From positions 1-42,197 of the forward strand of contig CAYLJO010000030.1 of the NCBI GenBank assembly GCA_964383905.1: a DNA stretch of 42,197 nucleotides. Reading direction: 5' to 3'. Both the position numbers and the translations under genes were made by a program. Numbering within the stretch: position 1 is the first letter of the stretch; each line of letters starts with the position of its first letter. The stretch is from CAYLJO01 sp964383905. GTDB lineage: Bacteria; Acidobacteriota; Blastocatellia; Pyrinomonadales; Pyrinomonadaceae. The notes under the pieces are model-generated. The model was given only the letters and a program-made list of their open reading frames with translations, had not been told where the DNA came from and ran no database searches. Shown one piece after another: positions 1-8,577 of this stretch.

Positions 1-2794
1 GGTGTGCACGGCGGTAGATGGCGAGCGCGCCGGATTCTCCTTCGCCGGAGGTGAACGTTGTCTCTTCTAGTACTTTGATCGCGTCACTAAAACGTCCCGC
101 CTCAACATAAGCTGCGGCCAATGATTGCACCACCGCCGGACGCATCCTCACCCCGACCGGCGCTCCTTCTAACAACCTGATGCGCCTCTCGGTCTCTCTC
201 ATCTCGGCAAGCAGCTTATCCAGTTCTACATAGCGATGATATTCTTCTGGCGCCTTCTTGATCGCCTGCTCATAGCGGCTGACTGCTTCCTGTCTATTTC
301 CTGCCACTTTCCACAAGGCCAATCCGAGGTTGCGGTGCGCCACGGCGTTTCCCGGATCCAGGCGCACGGCCTCACGCCAGGCGGCCAGCGCTTCACTTGG
401 ACGTTCTTTTGCAGCCAGCACATTGCCCAGGTAGTAGAAGGCTCGCCCATCCTCGCCATTAGCCGCCACAGCGGCGCGCAGGACCGTCATCTCTTCGACC
501 CGGTGTGGGAAGACCAGCGCAGGATTGCCCTCAGCGCCAAGCCGGTAATGGGTCAGCGCTTGCTCCTTATCCCCACTTAGTTCATAGAGGTATCCGAGCG
601 TGTAATGGAGCATCGGGTAGATCTGCTGGTTAGCGCCCTTGGCCTGTGTGATGGCCTCCTGGAGCAGCTTCTGACTCTTGATCCTTTGGCCGGCGGCGGC
701 GTAATCGAAGGCCAACTCGAGGACAGAGTCGGGCTCACGCGCAAGCAGGCGCCGGAGTTGATCGTGCACTACTTTGGCTTCCTGAAGCTTACGCTGCGCC
801 CTGTAAACTTCCTCCTGCTCGCTCAGGGCCAGATAATCAATCGGCATCTCTCGTACCGCTTCTTCCACCTGCTCTTGTGCTTTATCTAAATCGCCTGCCA
901 GACGCTCGGCCAGTGCCAGAACGGTCCGCCCCTTTACATCTCGTGGATTGAGCCGCACGGCCTGGGACAACTCATTGATCGCTTCTGCGAGGTTATTATC
1001 CGAAAGGGCCGTCTCGCCCAGCGCAAAATGTGCGATTGACTCGAACTGGCCGCCGGCGCGTATGAGCCACCGCATCTGCTCCGCGGCTTCACCTTTTCTC
1101 CCTTCCGCGCGCCTGACGAGTCCCAGATAATAGTGCGCATCAGCCGCATCCTTATTGCGCCGCAGCGCGGCCAACAGATGCTCGGCTGCCCGCCCATACT
1201 CACCGCTGCGATAAAAGGAGAGGCCCAGAGCCGTGTGTGCGGGGGCAAAGCCCGGGTCGCGCCGGAGGGCTTCACCATAGGCAGCGCGTGCCACGCCCTC
1301 TCGGCCCTCTTTATCGGCGGCCAGTCCGGCGACATACGACTGCTCGGCGCTACCGGGCAGGGCGGGGTCTCGCGCCGGTCGGGTAGCGGGCTTGAAGTCA
1401 GGATTACCGTCAACGGGTGTATCGGTGCGATAGCTGATCAGCGTGCGCCCATCGCGGCTCCGGAAGATGATGGTGAGTGGCTTGCCGGCAGCTTCCGCCG
1501 GTAGCTCAACGATGGAGGTAAAGGGAGAGGCAGGCGTCAGGCTGACTCGCTCGTCGTGTAAGCGCTCTCCATTAGTCTCAACGATAAATTGGGCATTATC
1601 AAAGCGGGAGGTGAAATTAGCCGTAACAAGTGCCTGGCGGCCCGCGGCTCTGACCCGTAGCGCGGCATCCGGCGTGGCTTGATCGAAGCTGCCGCCGAGT
1701 CTGTCAACCGGGTACCAGTACTCCGTGAAGCGCTCCACTTGATGCGGGCCGAGGAGGCTGTCTTCCATCATGGTTTCGAACCGCCCGGCCTCGAACTCTA
1801 CGTACTGGCCGTCAGAATCGGTCAGCTTATTGATCCAGGCCTTGCCCGCATCATCCGTGCCCCACGTCCATAGTGTCTTGCCCGGCATTTCTCGATGGTC
1901 GGCGACATGAACGATCCCCGGGTTAGACTTTTCGTAGTAGATGCCAAAGAAATCGCGCTTTGAATTTCGCCCGTATAAGTTGATGGCGTTCGTGATTTCA
2001 CGGTAGGTTCCAATATCAACCCCCTTCTCCCTGGGGAATGAGTAAACCGGCCAGAAGGAGGATGTATAAGCCTCACGTATCGGGAAAGCGAACCGCAGAT
2101 CATCTGCGGCCGGGGCGGCGGCGACCGACCAGTACCAGTAGCGGCCGGGCGTCTCCCGCCGGTTATTGAGTATCACCTCATCCTCAACGAACTTAGCTTG
2201 AGGCCGCAAGCGAATCGTGACCGCCCACTGCATCCCCTGCACACGCTCCGTGTCGCCCACCGTCACGGTCGCGCTCCCGTCCGCTTCCACCTGCGCTCTG
2301 TAGTCGATGGGCGAAACGGTCGTCGCCGTATGGGCGTCAAGGAAGCCCCACTCTATGCCGCCGGATATCCACGCCCCCCGAACTGCGACCAGGGCATACT
2401 TAATGACGTGATTGGTATAAAGCGCATCGCGGTTCGTCGTCTTATCGAAGATCTCGTAGAGACGCCCACCCAGCTCAGGCAGCACCGTGACGCGCAGGTA
2501 GTCGTTCTCCAGGAAGACGGCCCTGTATGACTTATTCACACGCCGGTCAGTTAAGTCATCAAGGACTGTGTAGGGGTAAACGGGCCGCTTTTTTCGCCGC
2601 TGCCAATCAGCCAATGCCGGATTGGGATCCGGGGGCCCCAGTTCGTATGTCGGGATCATGAGGGGCGCCTCCCATACGCGAACCTGCGGCGGGGGTGACT
2701 GCGCGTGGGCGAGCGTCACCAGAAACCAGACTGCGGCAAGCAGCCGGACGGAGCGTAAGGCCACCAGAGGCGCCTTCTGAGCGATATGACTCAC
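1..2794 (-). CDS. DUF5107 domain plus TPR-repeat secreted protein (3' end outside window)
   Basis: The minus frame is open without a stop from a GTG at 2794 to the left edge, at least 931 codons, so the gene is truncated by the window. An AAAAGGA motif sits 8 nt before the GTG. Residues 1-35 form a signal peptide ending in an AHA-Q type site. Residues about 60-400 are rich in Trp/Tyr, with motifs such as LPELGGRLYEIFDK and GIEWGF, and match my memory of DUF5107, a beta-sandwich domain of carbohydrate loci. From about residue 480 on there are tandem TPR units, for example AEAINELSQAVRLNPRD and ALAAWREAVRLDPGN. It lies 73 bp after the amidohydrolase on the same strand. DUF5107 has no firm biochemical role; sugar binding or hydrolysis in the periplasm is inferred. 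It is easily missed because it has no stop in the window. Confidence 0.88.
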   Translation of the reverse strand, partial: MSHIAQKAPLVALRSVRLLAAVWFLVTLAHAQSPPPQVRVWEAPLMIPTYELGPPDPNPALADWQRRKKRPVYPYTVLDDLTDRRVNKSYRAVFLENDYLRVTVLPELGGRLYEIFDKTTNRDALYTNHVIKYALVAVRGAWISGGIEWGFLDAHTATTVSPIDYRAQVEADGSATVTVGDTERVQGMQWAVTIRLRPQAKFVEDEVILNNRRETPGRYWYWSVAAAPAADDLRFAFPIREAYTSSFWPVYSFPREKGVDIGTYREITNAINLYGRNSKRDFFGIYYEKSNPGIVHVADHREMPGKTLWTWGTDDAGKAWINKLTDSDGQYVEFEAGRFETMMEDSLLGPHQVERFTEYWYPVDRLGGSFDQATPDAALRVRAAGRQALVTANFTSRFDNAQFIVETNGERLHDERVSLTPASPFTSIVELPAEAAGKPLTIIFRSRDGRTLISYRTDTPVDGNPDFKPATRPARDPALPGSAEQSYVAGLAADKEGREGVARAAYGEALRRDPGFAPAHTALGLSFYRSGEYGRAAEHLLAALRRNKDAADAHYYLGLVRRAEGRKGEAAEQMRWLIRAGGQFESIAHFALGETALSDNNLAEAINELSQAVRLNPRDVKGRTVLALAERLAGDLDKAQEQVEEAVREMPIDYLALSEQEEVYRAQRKLQEAKVVHDQLRRLLAREPDSVLELAFDYAAAGQRIKSQKLLQEAITQAKGANQQIYPMLHYTLGYLYELSGDKEQALTHYRLGAEGNPALVFPHRVEEMTVLRAAVAANGEDGRAFYYLGNVLAAKERPSEALAAWREAVRLDPGNAVAHRNLGLALWKVAGNRQEAVSRYEQAIKKAPEEYHRYVELDKLLAEMRETERRIRLLEGAPVGVRMRPAVVQSLAAAYVEAGRFSDAIKVLEETTFTSGEGESGALAIYRRAH

Positions 2795-2867
2795 GAAATC
2801 AATCCTTTTAATTTGGTCAGGTCCTTGAAGCTTGCCGGCTATGTTTTTTCGTGCGCGCGACTGCTTA

Positions 2868-4076
2868 TTAAATCTTCAACCCTAACAGCCGCGCGGCGTT
2901 CTCATAGTAGACTTTACGCAAGATTGTTTCCGGCAGCCCGATGCCATAAATACGCCAGCGGCCCTGAGGCGGTATCCGCGCGGGGGCGTAGTCGAAATAC
3001 TCATCCTCGGTCTCCAGGAACCGGTAGTATATTTCGTATAACTCGCCGCCGAATATTTGCTGTGGCGTCTCCACGCCGTGCGGCGTGGCATCGGTCCCGA
3101 ACAGGATTCGGTCCTGATACTTGTCGAAGAATTTTCGCGCGGTGCGGGGCTGGCGGCCCAGCTCGCCGATGCGGGCGGCGATGTCGACATGCATATTCGG
3201 GTAGCGGTCCAGGCATTCGGAGATGTAGCCCAGATTTTCTGAATCCCCGACATGGAGCGCGACAAACTGCGTGCGCGGGTGCCGGGCGATCACGCGATTA
3301 CGTGCCTCTTGCAGCTCCCGGTTGCTGGGAAAGTCTTTGCCGTAAAATGACCAGTCGGGGTGCGCGTTGAGCTCTTCGAAACGTTCGTTGAAGCGGTCAA
3401 TAGGTAGGAAGAAGGCTTCCGGATCGGAAACGTGAATGGCGACCGGCATCTTGTAAGCCCCGGCGGCTTCCCACATCGGATCGAAGCGCCGATCATCTAT
3501 CTTGACCAGTCTTCCCGAAGTCACACGCTCTCGCAAATAGAGGCCCAGTGTCTTGAGCACCTTCAAACCCCTGGCCCCGGCCCGGCTCGCCCGCGCGATT
3601 TGATCGGCCTGGAACTGGGGGTACCCGGGCTCGACTATTCTGTTGAACCACGGTTCTGTAAAGACAACAAACCGGTCCGGGTGTGGGGTCTGCCAGTAGC
3701 GGATGATTTTTTCCAGCTCCGCGCCATAACCTCCGGTGAGATTGACCATGGTGCGGACGTTTTTACGGTCCATCACCGGGAGAACTTCGTCGACCGTCGC
3801 GGCAAAGCGCGCCTCTGCCCTCTCCGCCTGATCAACAACATCCGTGAGGTGGGTATGGAAATCGATCGCCGGGAAGCGGGAGCGGGCGACTTTGGTCTCC
3901 GGCACGTGCAACATGCTCTTGGGCTCATAATCCTCAAGCGCCAGAGATTTTCGACCCGGTATGGCACGGGCCATCTCATAAGCGTCGCGGGACTGTAACT
4001 TGGCTCTCGTCCCAACCACTCCGACCCCGGCTGCGGCGATGCTCCCGAGCCAATTTCTCCGGCTCAATTTATGCAT
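2868..4076 (-). CDS. Tat-exported amidohydrolase (Amidohydro_2 / COG2159 type)
   Basis: 402 residues with a twin-arginine-like leader (SRRNWLGSIAAAG), suggesting export in folded form. The metal-binding pattern of the amidohydrolase TIM barrel is visible: DFHTHLTD near residue 72, a His in FVALHVGDSE near 275, and an Asp in ILFGTDATPHG near 325. This is the arrangement of the COG2159 group, which contains decarboxylases and hydrolases of carboxylated or lactone substrates. The ATG at 4076 has a strong GGGAGGAG ribosome site 7 nt upstream. It is the first gene of a leftward pair with the DUF5107-TPR gene and is divergent from the sugar kinase fusion. A role in opening a sugar lactone or removing an acyl or carboxyl group is inferred from context only. 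Confidence 0.85.
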   Translation of the reverse strand: MHKLSRRNWLGSIAAAGVGVVGTRAKLQSRDAYEMARAIPGRKSLALEDYEPKSMLHVPETKVARSRFPAIDFHTHLTDVVDQAERAEARFAATVDEVLPVMDRKNVRTMVNLTGGYGAELEKIIRYWQTPHPDRFVVFTEPWFNRIVEPGYPQFQADQIARASRAGARGLKVLKTLGLYLRERVTSGRLVKIDDRRFDPMWEAAGAYKMPVAIHVSDPEAFFLPIDRFNERFEELNAHPDWSFYGKDFPSNRELQEARNRVIARHPRTQFVALHVGDSENLGYISECLDRYPNMHVDIAARIGELGRQPRTARKFFDKYQDRILFGTDATPHGVETPQQIFGGELYEIYYRFLETEDEYFDYAPARIPPQGRWRIYGIGLPETILRKVYYENAARLLGLKI

Positions 4077-4321
4077 GTCTTCTCTCCTCCCTTGAGTCTA
4101 CTTAAAAAGAGTTTGCTGATAGTCGAAATAATTGAGCGGGCCTAAACCAGGATAAACATAACCCGTTTGTCTGACATCCGAGCTAACATCACGGCCGCGC
4201 ATTGATTCCCGGGCCTGTTTGTTAATCCTGTGGCGCCATCTTCACGGCACTTTGGTTACTTGGCCGGCGAAGCGGACGCCCACCACCATTTCATGATAAC
4301 TGGCAAAGCTGAACAGTCTTC

Positions 4322-4350
4322 TTGCAGTCAATAGTCAATAATGCTATAAA
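4322..4350 (+). promoter_or_regulatory. Candidate sigma70-type promoter for the kinase-fusion operon
   Basis: TTGCAG (4322-4327) and TATAAA (4345-4350) are separated by 17 bp. The -10 matches consensus at 5 of 6 positions and the -35 at 3 of 6. It would place transcription start near 4357, about 200 nt before the first gene and upstream of the inverted repeat at 4409. Motif match only. Confidence 0.35.
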
Positions 4351-4408
4351 GCCCTCGTCCTTCGAGCAGCTAAACCGCCATGACAAAACTGTTTTTGGTT
4401 TATACGGT

Positions 4409-4437
4409 TAGTACAGAACGCAAACTAACCTGTACTA
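4409..4437. promoter_or_regulatory. Inverted repeat TAGTACAG-N13-CTGTACTA, candidate operator
   Basis: Two perfect 8-bp arms (4409-4416 and 4430-4437) are centred 21 bp apart, two helical turns, the geometry expected for a dimeric regulator binding one DNA face. It lies downstream of the candidate promoter and about 125 bp before the first gene, a position suited to repression. No regulator gene lies in the locus. The 13-nt loop with no T-tract argues against a terminator. Confidence 0.4.
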
Positions 4438-4562
4438 GACTATCATACTTCGGGTCGGCGGATGATGATTTATTGATTCCCTCTCTGGGAGATAGGGACG
4501 ACCGAGCAGGCGGTGGTTAATAAGCCATTTCAGCGCTCCTCGCCGCCTCGGTTTACAGGGCC

Positions 4563-7148
4563 GTGATCGTATCGGAATTAAAGACCATGTTATCCGAATC
4601 GCTTAATCAAATCGGCAGCGAGCTGCGGGAAACCGGTTCGCCCGGCGGAGAATCATCGCCTCTGGATTACCTTTTTGCCAGCCCTGCTACCCCGCGTACT
4701 TTATTACGTCGTTCTTTATTCTATCTCATCAGGCGGACCTATGGCGATGACGAGGCAATGGTCAGGGAAAAGTTGTCCAGATTGAATGATCTATGCGATC
4801 TCTTTCTCAAGCTCTATGGTGACGGCCCGGTGAGCGTGCTGCGGGCGCCCGCGCGGATCAACATTCTGGGTGAACACGTTGATTACGTCTCTTATCTGCC
4901 GACGGCTTCACTCCCCTTTGGCAGCCGCGAGCACGACATGATCATGATCTGTCGAGCATCAGGGACGGCCCGGGTGCGCGGGGCTTCGACACTTGACGCT
5001 TACGCGGCATTCGACTTCGAGCTTGAGGATGGTCCCGCCCCGAGCGATGCCGACGATGTGCGGCGTGAGTGGTTGTCTTATCTTCAGGCGGCCCCGGCGC
5101 CCCTCCCGCACTGGGGTAACTATGTTAAGGGCGCCGTTTTTTTTGCGCGGCTGAAGTATGGTAAAGGAGCATGTGCCGGGTTCGACTTTATCGTAGATTC
5201 CGGTATTCCTCCCGGTGGCGGGGCTTCTTCATCTTCGGCACTGATCGTGCTGGCGGGCGCGGCCATTCGATCCGTTAACAAAATCAAATATGACCCCACC
5301 GAACTGGCTATGGATTCGGCACAGGCGGAGTGGTATGTAGGGACCCGTGGCGGCGCGATGGACCATCTGACGATCTGCCTGGCCGAGCAGCGGAAGGCCG
5401 TCCATATTTCATACGCGGACGGGCGCGCCAGTCTGGTGCCCATCCCTGACCGGCAGTTCCGCTGGGTGACCTTCTTCTCGCACATGGCCGATAAGGGCCG
5501 GGAGGTGATGCTGGAATACAATGAACGCGCCGCCGTTTCGCGGGTAATCATCCCGGCGATTATCGGGCGTTGGGCGGAGACCCGCCCGGAGCTTTATCGC
5601 TTGTGGAAGACGGCGTTGGAAGATTTTTCGGCGGGCTCCGTACCGGCACTGAATACGCTGCGGCAGGCGCTTAATGAGCTTCCACTTGAGTTAACACTCG
5701 CCGAGGTGGAGCGAGAATACGTGGACGCCTTCCGCGAGTGCAGCCTCACCTTCCCGGCACTGGTCCGTGAGGGGCGCGGGCAGCCGCTCAGGGTGCGCGA
5801 CCGTGCGTTGCATCACATCGGCGAGGTGCGGCGTGTCGCTTCGGCCGTCGGGGTGCTGCGCGAACTATTTGAGATAACCGAAAAACAGGAGTTCGCCGGC
5901 GCCGGAATGCGCGCCATCGGTGAATTACTGGACGAGTCTCATCAGAGCTTATGCGCCCGCTATGAAGTCTGCACGCCCGAGGTGAGCCGGCTCGCCGGAA
6001 TCATTGCCGCTGATCCACAGGTTTATGGTGTGCGCTTAATGGGCGGGGGGTTTGGCGGTAACGTTTTGGCCCTCACGACACGAGAGCATTTGCCCTTACT
6101 CATCAATCGTGTGCAGTCTGAATACTACGGCCCGCAAGGACGTGAGGGCGTGCGGGAGGGCTCGGTGATGGTTTCCACGCCGGGCCGGGGTCTCTCGGCG
6201 ATGAGTATTGAAGCCGTATGGCGCGAGGCGATCACACATTTGAACGCAAGATGGTGGGAGGCGAGCCGTTATCAGGATTCAATCGGCCGGCTACTCGACC
6301 GCCTGGATACAATCGAACCCCCGATCGAGGTATGGCCGGTCATCGTCGCCGCCGGGAGGGGGACGCGCGCCGCATCGAGCGGTTTGAATGTCCCCAAGCC
6401 TCTCGCCCTGATCTCAGGCGTGCCGGCCATCACCCGCGTGCTTCAAACTATCAAAGCCTCAGTCGGGTCCACCCGCCCGCCGATCGTGATCGTTTCGCCG
6501 GAGACGGCGCCGGGGGTGCGCCAGGCGCTGGCCGGCGAGGAGGTGCTCTTCATTGTGCAGGCGGTGGCGCGTGGCACCGGAGACGCGGTCATCCATGCCC
6601 GCGAGCGGATGCGTGACTTTCGCGGGCGGGCGCTCGTCGTCTGGGGAACCCAGCCGGTGATCCGCGCACAAACCGTCCGCCGCACGCTGCAGATGGCTAA
6701 ACTCTTCGCCGATTATGAGATGGTCGTGCCGACCGCGGTGATCAGTCAACCTTACGCACCGCTGCTGCGCGATCACCATGGCGAGGTGCGGGCCTCGCAG
6801 GAAACGCATCTCGGGCGCGCGCAAGCCGTGCGCTTTGGTGAAACAAACATCGGCCTCTTCATCCTCAGGAGCGAAGCGATGTTTGAGGCGCTGCTGGATT
6901 TGCGGCGCGCACACTGGCGTGAAGCCGAAGGGCGCTATGACCGGCCGGGCGGCGAGCTCGGTTTTCCTAACGAGCTGATCACACACCTGTCGGGGCAGGC
7001 CCGCGGTGTGCTGGCCTCCCCCATCGCAGATTGGCGAGAGCAGCAGGGGATCAAGAGTCTGGCCGATATCAGCCGGTGTGAACAGTTCATCGCCGAGATG
7101 GAGGATGAGACGGCGGGCGGTAAGGAGACCGATCAGTCGTATCACTAG
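4563..7148 (+). CDS. Bifunctional GHMP sugar kinase - sugar-1-phosphate nucleotidyltransferase fusion
   Basis: 861 residues with two catalytic domains. Residues about 85-545 are a galactokinase-type GHMP kinase: substrate motif APARINILGEHVDY (95-108), ATP loop PPGGGASSSSAL (216-227), the catalytic Asp in AMDH (265-268) and the third motif MGGGFGGN (493-500). Residues about 590-845 are a GT-A nucleotidyltransferase with IVAAGRGTR (594-602) and the Pro-Lys pair at 611-612, as in GlmU and RmlA relatives. Known family logic: the kinase makes a sugar-1-phosphate and the second domain makes an NDP-sugar. Bacteroides FKP combines the same activities in the opposite order. Substrate is unknown; an amino sugar or galactose-like sugar is possible. 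The start is a GTG with a weak ribosome site; an ATG at 4587 is an alternative. First gene of a ten-gene rightward cluster. Confidence 0.88.
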   Translation: MIVSELKTMLSESLNQIGSELRETGSPGGESSPLDYLFASPATPRTLLRRSLFYLIRRTYGDDEAMVREKLSRLNDLCDLFLKLYGDGPVSVLRAPARINILGEHVDYVSYLPTASLPFGSREHDMIMICRASGTARVRGASTLDAYAAFDFELEDGPAPSDADDVRREWLSYLQAAPAPLPHWGNYVKGAVFFARLKYGKGACAGFDFIVDSGIPPGGGASSSSALIVLAGAAIRSVNKIKYDPTELAMDSAQAEWYVGTRGGAMDHLTICLAEQRKAVHISYADGRASLVPIPDRQFRWVTFFSHMADKGREVMLEYNERAAVSRVIIPAIIGRWAETRPELYRLWKTALEDFSAGSVPALNTLRQALNELPLELTLAEVEREYVDAFRECSLTFPALVREGRGQPLRVRDRALHHIGEVRRVASAVGVLRELFEITEKQEFAGAGMRAIGELLDESHQSLCARYEVCTPEVSRLAGIIAADPQVYGVRLMGGGFGGNVLALTTREHLPLLINRVQSEYYGPQGREGVREGSVMVSTPGRGLSAMSIEAVWREAITHLNARWWEASRYQDSIGRLLDRLDTIEPPIEVWPVIVAAGRGTRAASSGLNVPKPLALISGVPAITRVLQTIKASVGSTRPPIVIVSPETAPGVRQALAGEEVLFIVQAVARGTGDAVIHARERMRDFRGRALVVWGTQPVIRAQTVRRTLQMAKLFADYEMVVPTAVISQPYAPLLRDHHGEVRASQETHLGRAQAVRFGETNIGLFILRSEAMFEALLDLRRAHWREAEGRYDRPGGELGFPNELITHLSGQARGVLASPIADWREQQGIKSLADISRCEQFIAEMEDETAGGKETDQSYH

Positions 7149-7180
7149 CTAACTGCCACTTGTTACCCGTCACTGCTTTC

Positions 7181-8494
7181 ATGGCTATTGCCGATCAAAT
7201 TCCTGCGGTCAAAGGTCGCCCCATCTCTTCTTTACGCTGGTGGATCGGCGGGTTACTGTTCGCTTCGACGGTGATCAACTACATTGACCGGCAGACGCTC
7301 TCCGTGCTCGCGCCGTATCTTAAGCAGGATTACCGGTGGAGCAATGAAGACTTTGCGCTGGTCGTCATCGCCTTTCGCATTGCTTACGCCGGGGGGCAAT
7401 CAGTCGCCGGGCGAATGATTGATCGCATCGGCACACGGCGGGGGCTGACAATCACGGTAATCTGGTATTCAATCTCGGCGATACTGACTTCGCTCGCGAC
7501 GGGATTGCGGAGCTTCTGCGCCTTCCGCTTCCTGCTCGGCGCGGGCGAGTCGGCCAACTGGCCAGCCGCCACCAAAGCAGTATCAGAGTGGTTCCCGAAG
7601 CGCGAGCGCGGGTGGGCGGTGGCGCTCTTTGATAGCGGCTCTTCAATCGGCGGAGCAATTGCGCCGCTGCTGGTGCTCGGCCTGTACCGTCTTTCCGGAG
7701 GGTGGAGACCGGCGTTCGTGATCACAGGAATGCTCGGGTTCCTGTGGCTGATCGCCTGGCGGTTCATCTATTATCCGCCACAGAGCCACCCGCGTATTAG
7801 TGAGGCCGAGCGGGAGATGTTTTTAAACGACAGGCGTGAATCGGAGGTCGCGGAGGCCGGGCGGCCACCCGCCCGCTGGAGCGAGCTGATCAGGTTGCCG
7901 CAGACGTGGGGCATCATCTTCGCCCGCACGCTGACCGACCCGGTGTGGTTCTTTATCACCGACTGGTTCGCCATCTACATTGTGGCGAAAGGCATCAAGC
8001 TTGAGCAAGGAGTGATCGCCTTCTGGATACCGTTCGTCGCCGCCGATCTCGGCAACTTCTTCGGCGGCGGGATGTCGAGTCGGCTGATCCGGCGCGGTTG
8101 GCCGGTGGGCAGTGCCCGTAAAGCGGTGGTTGTCTTCGGCGGGCTTGGCATGACACTGCTCATACCGACCGTCTTTACTTCGAATCTGTTCGCGCTGGCC
8201 GGGCTCTTTGCCATTTCGACATTCGCCTACGCGTCCTTCTCGACGATAGCGCTCGTTCTACCTTCGGACTTGTACAAGAGCGAGTCGGTCGCTACAGTCA
8301 GCGGTATGAGCGGCACGGGCGCCGGAATCGGGACGATCATTTCGACCTATTTGATCGGCTATGTTTCGGACCGTTACTCGTTCGAGCCGATCCTGATCGC
8401 GGCGAGTCTGATTCCGCTCGCCGGCATGGTGCTCGTTTTACTTCTGATACGTAACTGGGAGTCGTTCGATGATGGTTTGGCGCGGCGCATTTGA
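7181..8494 (+). CDS. MFS permease, ACS (hexuronate transporter-like) family
   Basis: About 437 residues with roughly 12 hydrophobic spans split by a central cytoplasmic loop near 200-235. The first helix carries INYIDRQTLSVLAP, a hallmark of the ExuT/anion:cation symporter branch that imports hexuronates and related sugar acids by proton symport. RMIDRIGTRRG after helix 2 is the MFS loop motif, and FRFLLGAGESANWPA is also typical of ACS members. I chose the ATG at 7181; an in-frame TTG at 7160 would add 7 residues. Neither has a purine-rich ribosome site, and the ATG follows a pyrimidine tract. It sits 32 bp after the kinase fusion, so co-transcription is likely. It probably imports the sugar that the cluster processes. 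The family supports an acidic sugar, but specificity cannot be read from sequence. Confidence 0.85.
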   Translation: MAIADQIPAVKGRPISSLRWWIGGLLFASTVINYIDRQTLSVLAPYLKQDYRWSNEDFALVVIAFRIAYAGGQSVAGRMIDRIGTRRGLTITVIWYSISAILTSLATGLRSFCAFRFLLGAGESANWPAATKAVSEWFPKRERGWAVALFDSGSSIGGAIAPLLVLGLYRLSGGWRPAFVITGMLGFLWLIAWRFIYYPPQSHPRISEAEREMFLNDRRESEVAEAGRPPARWSELIRLPQTWGIIFARTLTDPVWFFITDWFAIYIVAKGIKLEQGVIAFWIPFVAADLGNFFGGGMSSRLIRRGWPVGSARKAVVVFGGLGMTLLIPTVFTSNLFALAGLFAISTFAYASFSTIALVLPSDLYKSESVATVSGMSGTGAGIGTIISTYLIGYVSDRYSFEPILIAASLIPLAGMVLVLLLIRNWESFDDGLARRI

Positions 8495-8577
8495 GGGACG
8501 GGAACAAGGGGGTGTACAGAACCGGAGGAGCGTCGCCCGCACCTGATCCGCCTCGATAGCTTTAGGCCTCTTTATTT

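Larger units (their letters stand above)
4077..4562. other. Divergent intergenic region of the carbohydrate locus
   Basis: A 486-bp region without a convincing gene separates the leftward amidohydrolase from the rightward kinase fusion. It is AT-richer than its flanks. It holds a candidate rightward promoter (4322-4350) and an inverted repeat with 21-bp spacing (4409-4437), listed separately. I found no clear promoter for the leftward gene. Confidence 0.6.

Noticed and set aside
3432..3998. 188-residue plus-strand open frame
   Set aside because: It lies wholly inside the amidohydrolase gene on the other strand, has no recognisable domain and is a high-GC shadow.
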